Below are positions 1-10,739 of a DNA stretch of 64,000 bases, piece by piece; the first letter of the stretch is position 1; each line of letters begins with the position of its first letter. The translations under genes and the position numbers were made by a program. This DNA comes from Spinacia oleracea. Its lineage: Eukaryota; Streptophyta; Magnoliopsida; Caryophyllales; Amaranthaceae. Location: contig NC_079492.1 in NCBI RefSeq assembly GCF_020520425.1, positions 2,852,001 through 2,916,000 on the forward strand, read 5' to 3'. Under the pieces are notes generated by a model, which searched no databases, was not told where the DNA came from, and saw only the letters and a list, made by a program, of their open reading frames with translations.

Positions 1-3000
1 GAATCTCATAGTTTCAGTGATTTGAACTCTATGCCTACTTGGGTATAGAACATCAAACAATAGAATATCAATAGCCACTTGAAAGTCCTTTGAATATTCT
101 GTTCTCCTTGAAGCACTTGTAAAGTCTTCTAAGAGATGTCTATTATTTAAAGCCACTTCTAAAGTCCTTAAAGAATAAGTTCGGATTTTCTGAAGCACTT
201 CAAAAAGCCTCCGGAATGTCCGTTTATGTTTGTTGTTCGCCTCGAAAACTTTCGAGGTCTATTTTCTCCCACTTGTCATTTTGGTAACGAATCTCCAAAA
301 GGACATTATTTCGAGAAAACAAACATTATGTTCTCAAAAATTCGTGGTAGAAACAATACCCTTGTGTCTCATTTGAATAAATCACAATGAAACATATATC
401 TATACTTGGGCCTTAGTTTGTCGAATGACAAACACTAAGCTCCCACTGAGTTTTGCAACTCTCTAGATATATTTTATGAAAAGTTATTCTGAAATTACTT
501 TTCAATAGCTTTGACGAATTTTGTTTAGTTTGGTGGTAGTTGAGCATTTTGTTTTAGAAATCATAGGAAAAGTCTTTATGATTCATCATTAATCGAATCA
601 AGTACTAATTGACTTCGATTATTCCAACTAAGATATGCCATATCTTATGGACCTAGATTGTGAAATTACAACACACAATCATTGATGATCATATTTGGTC
701 TCAAGTAATCATCAACATGATCTAACCTAGATCTTTATGATTTCTTGCCAAGTGGATTTTATACTTCTGAATCTTTGAACTAACCAAACATATTCAACTT
801 ATATCACATTTGAGTAAATAAACCTATATTCACTCAAATAATAAAGTCATAAAATCTTTCTTTTAGCTTTGAACTCTATTTTCTAGGCGTTCTAACAATA
901 GTTCATATCTTTTGTTACTTTCAACAAGTAAGACTAGTCGTCTTAAATTGATCTAGAAATCAATGAACTTTCAAAAGTCCATCAAAATAGAGCTTTTGAA
1001 TGTTAACTTGTTGATATGGTCTAAGCAACAGTGCCAAAGATTAGTGGAACTCAAATCAAGGGGTTGATTTGAACCTAGTAAAGTTCTTTAAAGAGTTGTT
1101 TGTTTTAATCAAGCATATTGACTCAACCTGTAATTGACCATTTCATTCAAATAAACAAACAAACATTGTTTTTGTTTTTCTTGAATGTGAGTCTTTCTGT
1201 GTTTGAAAACAGAAATTTAGGTATGTTGATTATGGAACAAAATAGCCATTAAGTTCCAGTCTTTGAAAGGACTTAAAACAAACTAGATGACCCTACAACT
1301 AATGTAGCATTGACATGCTTCATTTCCCACTTGTAGGTCATTAGTGTATCCTAGCTTCCATTGTTTGAGTTATTACCGAAGTAAGAACCTCAAGCGGTAT
1401 ATGATACCAAGGAAGTTTGATTGCTAGGTCACTTCTCTTTAAACATAAACTTATAGGTAGAAACGGAATCGTAAATTCCTTTCATTTGTTCCTCGTTTTC
1501 CTATTTCTTGTACCCTTTCTTATAGTCTTAAAAATTGAATTCTTTAGTGTTGACTTTTATATTTTGTTAGACATGTCCAATGTCACTCCAACAAGTTTCT
1601 TACCATTTTATTTATGTTGAATATTCTGTTTCAACTAGATGATCTTACCAGAAGCGCGCTTGTAAAGTTCTCTAAGCATCAATCTATTCGAATGTCTAGG
1701 GACTAGACTCATTCGAGAAATAAATGGACAAAGATATTAGGTTGTTAACCATTGGTAAGGCTGAGCGTTTAAACTCAATGCTTTATGATCTCAAAACTAC
1801 ATTTTATTATGAATTCACAAGCACCAATTGGTTTGCCATTCGATTTTGATATTCGAAAACAACCATAAAAGTCGATATAAGAAACGTACATTTTAAATTG
1901 CTCATTTTCTCTCATTTCCGTGAATCGTTCTTGGATTCATTACCAATCGAGGAAATTTACTGTTACCTTTCTAAAAGGATTTACCGCAGTGCAAGATATT
2001 TAATTATAAACAATAATTAAAACATACATTGAAGCATGCAAAGTCTAAACATTTATCATGAATAATAACTTGAAAACTAAAGCAATCATGCAATTCAAAC
2101 AAGTTATTACATTTTATTCGAATTTATTGTTCCGGTAGGTGTGAATAAAATGATTCCAAGATCCTAAAACCATTGAAGAATTAAGCACAGTTTGTCGACA
2201 CAATCCAAAAAAATTTTAGGTAAGCAAAAACCTTTTGCTAATAGTCTAGAAACTATTCTTGGTTGATAGGCACGTCTAAGAACTTATTAGGTAAACCTAT
2301 CGATTTTGCCACGACATAAAAGGACTCCTTACTTATATCGTTGAGTTTCACCAAAACTAACATGTACTCACAATTATTTGTGTACCTTGCCCCTTTAGGA
2401 CCAATAAGTAACACCTCGCTGAGCGAAAACTATTACTAGATTGATGTAAAGGATATCCAAGCAAGTGTATATTTTGGCATGGCACCTTTTAACTCAATTT
2501 TTAAGTTTGGAACTTAAGGCTCTTACTATGTTGGTTAGATTTTAAGTGAACTAAAATCCTTAATCATGCAACATAATCAAGCCACAATCTCATGCATAAT
2601 TAAGACATATTTAAAGCGATAAATAACTTAAAGCATGCATAAGATAAATGTGATCTAGTATGGCCCGACTTCATCTTGAAGCTTTAACTTCAAAGTCCGT
2701 CTTGAAAATCTCCGTGGGAGGCACCATTTTCTTCAAATAGAATAAGCTATAATTAAAACTAATTACAACTATTTGATGGTACGCAGACCATATTTGAATT
2801 GAAAAACAGCTTTGGTACTTTAGACCAATTACATTCAAATTAATGGTACGCAGACCATATTTTCTATCCTATTTGGGCCATACTAGTCACTTCATAACCT
2901 GCAAAACAGTACATATACAATATATACCATTCACCCATTCATTATCATGAATGGCCCACATAGCTGGTTAGTAAAACACATTATGCATCACATAAATATT

Positions 3001-4680
3001 TGCAGCAATTAATCAAGGGCACCAATAATCTACAAATTATTCAGTCCTTATTAATTCTAATCAAGTTGTTTTAACCTTAAGGATTTGTAGACCTAATCAA
3101 GAGTTTATGACTAAAAAAGGGCTCCCACTTAAACCAATAAATTCATATGCTTTACTAATTTTAAACATAAAAATGTATTTCTAGTCTAACCGGAAACATA
3201 CAAATTTAATTAAAATTTAAAGCTCATATAAATTTATAATTGAATCCATAAATTTAATTTAATTTCAGTCGTATTTAAATTAATTCATGATTTTAATTTT
3301 AGTAAAATAATTAGAATAAATAAAATTTATTATAATTACAATATTCAAAATTAAAATCCAAGAAAATAATTTAAATTATTAATTTTAAAATTAATTAAAA
3401 TTACGTAAACTGAAAATTTCAAATTAAAATTTCAAAACGATCTAATCGCAACGCAACAACCCCACGCAACGCACGCCCATGGGCCACACGCACACAGCCA
3501 TCGCTGGCCATGTGCGCGCAGCCCATGCGCTGCGTCGCATCGCTGCTGCTCCCCATCGCAAGGCGCGCGCCAGCGCTCGTCGCAATAAGCATGCTGCTGA
3601 CCATCGCTGGGCGCAGCGCTCATCGCACGTCGCAACAAGCACGCTGCTCGCCATCGCTGGGCGCAGCGCTCGTCGCACGCACACTTGCGCTCGCTGCGCG
3701 CGAGGCTCCGCACGCTTGCGCGAGGCAGTGCGCGCTGTGGCGCAGCACGCTTGCTGCCCACACGCGACTGCTCGTGCCTTGCTCTCGCCCTTGCCCATGC
3801 GCCCATTGCTCACAGCCCACGACACAAGGCAGGGCTGCTGCCTTGTGCTCGTGCACCATGCCCTTGCTCGCTGCATTCGTACCGCATGGGCGACGAGCTC
3901 CCTTGCTCGTCGTCGCATGCCCGCACTATACAACACCCCTTAAGGGTAACACGTAGCGTCCATTGCTTTGTGCGTGCAAGTTATATGAGCGAATCGCATA
4001 AAATTAAAAATTTATATTCAAAATTAATGACAAATTAATAAATAATATTAATTTCATAATTTTAGGGCGAAAATCGAAAATTTATTATTTAATTGATTTC
4101 CGATTAACATGGATTCAAGTCTAGGTCATAAAATTTTAAAATTTAACATAAATTTACAATTTTTATGGTGGTTTTTAATCATAGGTATCTAATTAAATTA
4201 TAACTAATTATGAAAATCAAATTAATTCTAAATTATTCCAATTTTCAACCAATTAATCATAATTACAAATTAGATTGCATAATTAACAAGGCTAGGCATT
4301 CAAACTTGTTAAACATAAACAGTAGGTCAATCAAAAATTTAAGATTTATCAACAAGAATCGCAAATATTTAATTTAACATCTTAAATTTACGAAATTTTG
4401 CATTCGAAAAACTAAAACCTCCGAAAAGTCATAGTTAGGCTTCGAATTTGAGAATTCTGGGTTCGGCAGAAAACTAACTATTTTTGTCAAAATTTTAGAA
4501 TGCCTTTTCCATGCGGAATTGACACAAAAATCACTCGATTTGGATGAGTAACGAAGAAACTGCCGAAAAACTGCGTACATATAATTAAATAAACGCAATT
4601 TGCAATTAATTAACATTTACGAAAATTAATCACCCCTTTTAATTCTTGCAAATTTGTAATATTTAACCATGTTTATGCAA
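1..4680 (-). mobile_element. Degenerate internal/leader region of a minus-strand Ty1-copia element, cut by the window edge
   Basis: On the minus strand this lies directly downstream of the LTR at 4681-6124, where leader and gag-pol are expected. No long open frame survives, and no primer-binding site of the usual copia type (TGGTATCAGAGC) follows the LTR. The minus strand carries several purine motifs of the form AAGTGGGAG (near 266, 441 and 3119). The motif ATGGTACGCAGACCATAT occurs twice (about 2777 and 2842). The few frames at the left end are short and stop-ridden. The assignment rests on position and family resemblance, so it could also be older unrelated repeat DNA. Confidence 0.5.
3440..3960. 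other. GC-rich low-complexity island inside the retroelement leader
   Basis: About 500 bases of GC-rich sequence built from GCGC, GCCCA and CATCGCTGG words sit abruptly in an AT-rich surround. Overlapping open frames appear on both strands only because GC-rich DNA has few stops. The segment CATCGCTGGGCGCAGCGCT recurs within it, so it is partly tandem. I see no domain in any frame and do not call a gene. Confidence 0.7.
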
Positions 4681-6124
4681 TTTAGATTATGAAAATAATA
4701 AGAGGCTCGTGACAATTCATAAATCATGCGGAAAAACCATAAAGCCGGGAAAGCATATTATTTTCACATAATCATTTAGCATAGAATAGATGCATACATG
4801 TTACAGCGTGCCTTCCCTAGCTGCGCCCGAACCGAACAAGAACAAGTCTTTAGGACTCCAAATGTCGTCCCTCCGTAGATAGTCCACAGTACGTCCGGAT
4901 CCGCCTCAAGTTAGACCAACTAGAATCGCCCTTAAGGTTACTAGGAATTTCGGCTAGTGTTTGCAAGTGTATGGCTGATTTTTATTTCAAAAACTTACCC
5001 TTTGAATACTTCAATCGTACCGGCAAATAATGACCCTAGGCCCTTATTTATAGAGGTATGGAAAAGGAACTGGAATCCTATTAGGATACTAATTAGTTAA
5101 ACTAGAATCCTAGTAGGACTCTAACTAATTAATTTTATCCTTTTAGGATTAGGAATTTAATCATCAAACAAATCCTATACAATTTAGGTTTCGTATGTGA
5201 ACACAAACTCTACACGAGCATGACCCACGAGCGTGCAGGCCATGCCCGCGCACAGCCTACACGGCCGCTCGGCCCATGCGAGCCGCAAGCCCACGCGAGC
5301 AGCAGCACAGCTCGCAGCCCATTGCTGCGCGCGCTGCGTGCGCTGCCATGGCCTGCTGGGCCTGGCCTTGCGCTGGGCCTGGCGTGGCCTTGGTTGTTCG
5401 TGTGGCGCGCTTGGCTTGCTGGGCGATGGCCTGGCTTCGTGCTGGGCCCTCGTCCGGCAGGCCTCGTCCGATGCTTATTCGTACGATACGCTTCCGATTA
5501 AATTCCCGGTTCCGGAATTCATTTCCGATACGAACAATATTTAATATTTCCGATTCCGGAATTAATTTCCGTTTCGAACAAATATTTAATATTTCCGTGT
5601 CCGGAATTATTTTCCGATTCCGATAATATTTCCGATTCTGACAATATTTCCGTTTCCGGCAATATTTCCGATTCCGCAATATTTCCATTTCCGATAATAT
5701 TTTCCGATACGTACCATGTTTCCGTTTCCGGCAACATCTACGACTTGGATAATATTTATATTTCCGATACGATCCATATTTCCGTTTCCGGCAATATCAT
5801 CGTTTCCGGAGTATTCATTTCTTGCTTGTGACGATCTCAGCTCCCACTGAAACCAAGATCCGTCGATTCCGAATATCCATAGATAGAGTATTTAATGCCA
5901 TTAAATACTTGATCCGTTTACGTACTATTTGTGTGACCCTACGGGTTCAGTCAAGAGTAAGCTGTGGATTAATATCATTAATTCCACTTGAACTGAAGCG
6001 GCCTCTAGCTAGGCATTCAGCTCACTTGATCTCACTGAATTATTAACTTGTTAATTAATACTGAACCGCACTTATTAGACTTAACATAGAATGCATACTT
6101 GGACCAAGGGCATTATTTCCTTCA
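4681..6124 (-). mobile_element. Ty1-copia LTR, minus orientation (copy 0)
   Basis: This is the reverse complement of the LTRs at 7079 and 9276. On the minus strand it begins TGAAGGAAATAATGCC at 6124 and ends near ATAATCTAAA at 4681. It has the same modules in order: a 5' conserved block, a CGGAAAT-type minisatellite (about 5480-5815), a GC-rich island (about 5215-5470), a TATAAATAAGGGCC promoter-like block near 5040, and a conserved 3' block. A 74-codon frame at 5822-6046 differs by one residue from its counterpart in the 7079 LTR, so the copies are close. No polypurine tract adjoins its 5' end, so it is a 5' LTR or a solo LTR. Confidence 0.85.
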
Positions 6125-6128
6125 ATCA

Positions 6129-6215
6129 GATCCATTGACTAAACCTCTGCCGTAGGCGAAGCACAACTCGCACACTACAGCCATGGGAATCAAGCATATT
6201 GGAGAATGGCTTTGA
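6129..6215 (+). pseudogene. C-terminal remnant of copia RNase H
   Basis: The frame reads DPLTKPLP, then a stop, then AKHNSHTTAMGIKHIGEWL and a stop. DPLTKPL and MGI-form ends are typical of the last residues of Ty1-copia RNase H. Only 29 codons remain because the inverted LTR ends three bases upstream. An in-frame TAG shows it is dead. It marks the 3' end of a plus-strand element whose 3' LTR starts at 7079. Confidence 0.85.
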
Positions 6216-7078
6216 TGTCCTTATTTAATGTTTTAAAGTTTTAGAGTTTAAATCTTGTAAAAACATTATTGGTTAATCATTCACAATAAATGAATAGAAT
6301 TCATTTTTCCATTTAATTTGTGGTTTATTAAATGATGAGTCCCTTCAATTTGACGATATATTCAAGATAGACTGTCAGGACCAGTCCTGTGACTAAGAAA
6401 TGTCTATCAAGTGAACTTGAATGTCAAGGGTTGAAAATGGTCCCTGGTCGGAGTTTTCTATAAAATTGGACGCATAGAAAACGTTAGACGACTAGAATGC
6501 AAGATGACTAAGCTAATAGTTCTGTTTCTTGAACTATGTGGACATGTCATAACCATTTGCATAGATACTTACTTTGGGAAGACTAGTATCACACAGACCT
6601 ATGAAACTTTACTGTAAAAGATGAAAATCTGTCATAAGTAAATTTCATTAAAATTATTAGACACTAAATCCTCAATACCTGAGTGATTTGATATTACTTG
6701 TTTGAGAACTGGTTACTTTGACGTTGACCAACCGTCGCACCGTAAAAGGAGGCTATAAAGGCAACGCTCAGGTAATCACCTATCAAACGAAGTCTAATCT
6801 CAAGATCGCAAGATTGAGATTGTCCTCCCATAAATCGGGATGAGATGCTTAAAAGTTGTACAAGGCCACTCGGAGAGCTAGAAACTGTGAAATGCATGGC
6901 CGTGCTCGGATGAATCATAGGCTATGATTATCTTTTTATTTGATCAGTTGAACTCTGAAACCGAGAAACACCTCTGGACATAATAAGGATGACAACTCTT
7001 ACCTTATGTTCAAGAGAAAGCATCGAGTGACAAAGGAATTAGGAAATGCACACTTGTCCCTAAGGACAAGTGGGAGAC
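6216..7078 (+). mobile_element. 3' non-coding region and polypurine tract of a plus-strand copia element
   Basis: This non-coding stretch lies between the RNase H stop and the LTR. It ends with AAGGACAAGTGGGAGAC, the polypurine tract that primes plus-strand synthesis. The same stretch recurs at 8449-9275. Open frames here are short and not conserved between the copies. Confidence 0.8.
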
Positions 7079-8448
7079 TAAAGGAAATAATGCCCTTGGT
7101 CCAAGTATGCATTCAATGTTAAGTCTAATAAATGCGGTTCAATATTAATTAACAAGTTAATAATTCAGTGAGATCAAGTGAGCTGAATGCCTAGCTAGAG
7201 GCCGCTTCAGTTCAAGTGGAATTAATGATATTAATCCACAGCTTACTCTTGACTGAACCCGTAGGGTCACACAAATAGTACGTAAACGGATCAAGTATTT
7301 AATGGCATTAAATGCTCTATCTATGGATATTCGGAATCGACGGATCTTGGTTTCAGTGGGAGCTGAGATCGTCACAAGCAAAAAATGAATACTCCGGAAA
7401 CGATGATATTGCCGGAAACGGAAATATGGATCGTATCGGAAATATAGATATTATCCAAGTCGTAGATGTTGCCGCAAACGGAAACATGGTACGTATCGGA
7501 AAATATTATCGGAAATGGAAATATTGCCGGAATCGGAAATATTGCCGGAAACGGAAATATTGTCAGAATCGGAAATATTATCGGAATCGGAAAATAATTC
7601 CGGAAACGGAAATATTAAATATTTGTTCGAAACGGAAATTAATTCCGGAATCGGAAATATTAAATATTGTTCGTATCGGAAATGAATTCCGGAACCGGGA
7701 ATTTAATCGGAAGCGTATCGTACGAATAAGCATCGGACGAGGCCTGCCGGACGAAGGCCCAGCACGAAGCCAGGCCATCGCCCAGCAAGCAAGGACGCGC
7801 GCACGCCCAGCCCAAGGCAGCGCCAGGCCCACCGCAAGGCAGGCCCAGCGCGCCAAGGCAATGCTGCCCAGCGTGGGCTGCGTGGGCCGAGCGCATGCGT
7901 GCGGGTGCCCTCGTGGCTCTGTGCGTGTGTGTTTGTGTCCATTCACAATTCCTAAATCTATTAGGATTTGGTGTATGATTAAACTCCTATTCCTATTAGG
8001 ATTATTTAATTAATTAGAGTCCTTGTAGGATTCTAAGTTTAATTAAATCGTATCCTACTAGGATTCCAATTCCCTTTCCAAACCTCTATAAATAAGGGCC
8101 TGGGGTCATAATTTATACGCACGATTGAAGTATTCAAAGGGTAAGTTTTTGAAAGAAAATTCAGCCACTCTCTTGCACTAATAGCCGAAAATTCCTAAAC
8201 ACCTTAAGGGCGATTCTAGTTGGTCAATCTTGAGGCGGATCCGGACGTACTGTGGACTATCTACGGAGGGACGACACTTGGAATTTTAAAGACTTGTTCT
8301 TGTTCGGTTCGGGCGCAGCTAGGGAAGGCACGCTACAAAGTGTATGCATCTATACTATGCTAAATGATTATGTGTAAATAATATGCTTTCCTGGCTTTAT
8401 GGTTTTTCCGCATGATTTATGTATTGTCATATGTATCATAACCTAACA
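7079..8448 (+). mobile_element. Ty1-copia LTR, plus orientation (copy 1)
   Basis: It starts TAAAGGAAATAATGCC (the usual TG is mutated to TA) right after a polypurine tract and ends CCTAACA at 8448. Modules in order are a conserved 5' block, a CGGAAAT minisatellite (about 7390-7720), a GC island (about 7735-7935), a CTATAAATAAGGGCC promoter-like block near 8090, and a 3' block with GGATCCGGACGTACTG. It serves as the 3' LTR of the 6129-7078 remnant. It is also directly followed by another 3' internal piece. Confidence 0.88.
7390..7720. repeat. CGGAAAT minisatellite within the copia LTR
   Basis: Units of about 12-18 bases, of the type CGGAAATATTGCCGGAAA, are repeated some 20 times with variation. 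The other two LTR copies carry homologous arrays at about 5480-5815 (inverted) and 9600-9855, and all three differ in unit number. This is expected for slippage-prone LTR arrays. Confidence 0.85.
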
Positions 8449-9275
8449 AATACTTTGTAAAAAGTTTTGGTTGACCATTCATATAAATGAATAGAATTTA
8501 TTTTTTCCATTTATTTTTGTGGTTTATTAAATGATGAGTCCTTTCAATTTGACGATATATTCAAGATAGACTGTCAGGACCAGTTATGTGACTAAGAAAT
8601 GTCTATCAGGTGAACTTGAATGTCAAAAGTTAAAAATGGTCCCTGGTCGGAAGTTTTCTATAAAGGTGGACGCATAGAAAACGTTAGACGACTAGAATGC
8701 AAGATGACTAGTAGTTCTGTTTCTTGAACTGGGTGGACATGGCAATGTCGCAATCATTTGTATAGATACTTACTTGAGAAGATTAGTATCGGAGAGACCT
8801 ATGAAACTTTACTGTAAGAGATGAAAATCTGTCATAAGTAAATTTCATTACATTATTGGACACTAATCCTCAATACCTGAGTGATTTGAGATTACTTGTT
8901 TGAGAACTGGTTACTTTGACGTTGTCAAGTGTCGCACTGTAAAAGGAGACTATAACGGCAACGCTCAGGTAATCACCCATTCAACGAAGTCTAACTTCAA
9001 GATCACAAGATTTGGATTGTCCTCCCATAAATCGGTATGAGATGCTGAAAGTTGTACAAAGGCCACTCGGAGGGTTAGAAACTGAAAAATGCATGGTCGT
9101 GCTCAGATGAATCATAGGCTATGATTATTTTTTTATTTGATCAGTTGAACTCTGAAACCAAGAAATACCTCTAGACATAATAATGATGACTACTCTTACC
9201 TTATGTTCATGAGCAGGCATCAAGAGACAAAGGAATTAGGCAATGCACACTTGTCCCTAAGGACAAGTGGGAGAG
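8449..9275 (+). mobile_element. Second copy of the copia 3' non-coding region and polypurine tract
   Basis: From about 8455 it aligns with 6250-7078 through shared segments such as TGAGTCCTTTCAATTTGACG and TATTCAAGATAGACTGTCAG. It ends in AAGGACAAGTGGGAGAG just before the next LTR. It joins directly to the end of the preceding LTR, so nearly the whole coding interior of this unit is missing. Confidence 0.85.
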
Positions 9276-10686
9276 TGAAGGAAATAATTCCCTTGGTCCA
9301 AGTATGCATTCAATGCTAAGTCTAATAAATGCGGTTCAGTATTAATTAAACAAGTTAATAAATTTAGTGAGATCAAGTGAGCTGAATGCCTAGCTAGAGG
9401 CCGCTTCAGTTCAAGTGGAATTAATAATATTAATCCACAACTTACTCTTGACTGAACCCGTAGGGTCATACAAATAGTACGTGAACGGATCAAGTATTTA
9501 AGTGAATATACTATTCATTAAGTACTCCATTTATGAACATTCAGAAACGACGGATCTCGGTTCCAGTGGGAGCTGAAATCGTCAAAAGGCAAAATATAGA
9601 ATGCTCCGGAAATGATGATATTGCCGGAAACAGAAATATGGATCATGACAGAAATATAAATATTATCCAAGTCGGAGATGTTGTCGGAAACGGAAACATG
9701 GTTCGTATCGGAAAATATTATCGGAAATGGAAATAAATTCTGGAATCGGAAATATTAACGGAAACGTAAATATTTGTTCGAATCGGAAATAAATTTCGGA
9801 ATCAAAAATATTAACGGAAATGTAAATATTTTTTGGAATCGGAAAACGAATCGGAAGCGCGACGTGCGAACGCTTGATGAATAAGCTTGCGAGACGCAAG
9901 GCCCAGCGCAAGCGCCAGGCCCAGCGCCAAGCAAGCCCGCGCGAAGCAGCAAGGCTTTGGCCGAATAAGGAAGAAGCGCCCATCGCATGGGCCGCGTGCT
10001 GCTGCAGGACGCTAAGCGCGCATGGGCCGAGCAAGGCAGCAGCGCCCAGCCGTGAGCCGCGTGCTGATTGCTGGACGCCAAGCACAGCAGCAACGTGGGC
10101 TCAAGGACACACGGTGCAAGCCCTTGACCGGCTGGTTGCTTGCGAGCCAAGTAATCTTGTGTTTTCCTAATTCTACTAAAATTAGATGTTTAGGGTAAAT
10201 CTGAAATACTTAGTGTTTGATTGTCCCTAGAATTCTAATGTTATTAATTAACTAGAGTCCTAATGGATTTAGTTAATAGATTCCTAGTAGGATTGAAACT
10301 CCTTTATTTCCACCCTATAAATATGTGGTTCACGATCACAATTTATAATGAAATTCAATATACTATTCTAACGCATTAAATTTAAGAGAGAATTTAATAC
10401 TTGCCTATCACTATTGTGAGTTTCTCGAGTGCACATAAAACCTTACAGAATATTCTAATTGGTTGAATCTAAGGCGGATCCGAACGTGCTGTGGACTATC
10501 TATGGAGGGACGACATTTGGAGTCTTATACTTGTTCTTGTTCGGTTCGAGAGCAGCTAGGGAAGGCACGCATCACATTGTATGTATATTAAATTATGCTA
10601 ATTGACTATGTGGCAATTCATTTTGATTCCTGGCCTTATTGTTTTTCCGCATGAATTATATTGTTTATATTATTCATAACCCTACA
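9276..10686 (+). mobile_element. Ty1-copia LTR, plus orientation (copy 2)
   Basis: It starts TGAAGGAAATAATTCCC and ends CATAACCCTACA at 10686. It has the same module order as copy 1, but the minisatellite is shorter and the GC island (about 9860-10130) differs, so it is the most diverged of the three. It ends only 53 bases from the stop codon of the GARP gene, so the insertion probably lies in or beside that gene's 3' UTR. Confidence 0.88.
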
Positions 10687-10739
10687 GATATACCATAACT
10701 CTAACAGCATGTAACAAATTTGGTTGCATGCCGATTTTA

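Noticed and set aside
3419..4038. Overlapping Ala/Arg/His-rich open frames on both strands
   Set aside because: They are by-products of a GC-rich low-complexity island with few stops. No domain, no plausible start context, and the region lies in a retroelement leader.
4700..4725. Possible copia primer-binding site on the minus strand (TGTCACGAGCC)
   Set aside because: It resembles TGGTATCAGAGCC only with gaps and lies inside the LTR end as judged from the other copies.
5220..5737. Open frames in the minus-strand LTR, including Asn/Arg/Lys-rich minisatellite frames
   Set aside because: The same frames appear in the other LTR copies and derive from the CGGAAAT array and GC island.
7312..8013. 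233-codon frame in LTR copy 1
   Set aside because: It is a translation of the minisatellite (NGNMVRIGKYYRKWKY type repeats) and the GC island, not a protein gene.
9663..10170. Ala-rich frames in LTR copy 2
   Set aside because: GC island artefacts, not conserved with the other LTR copies.
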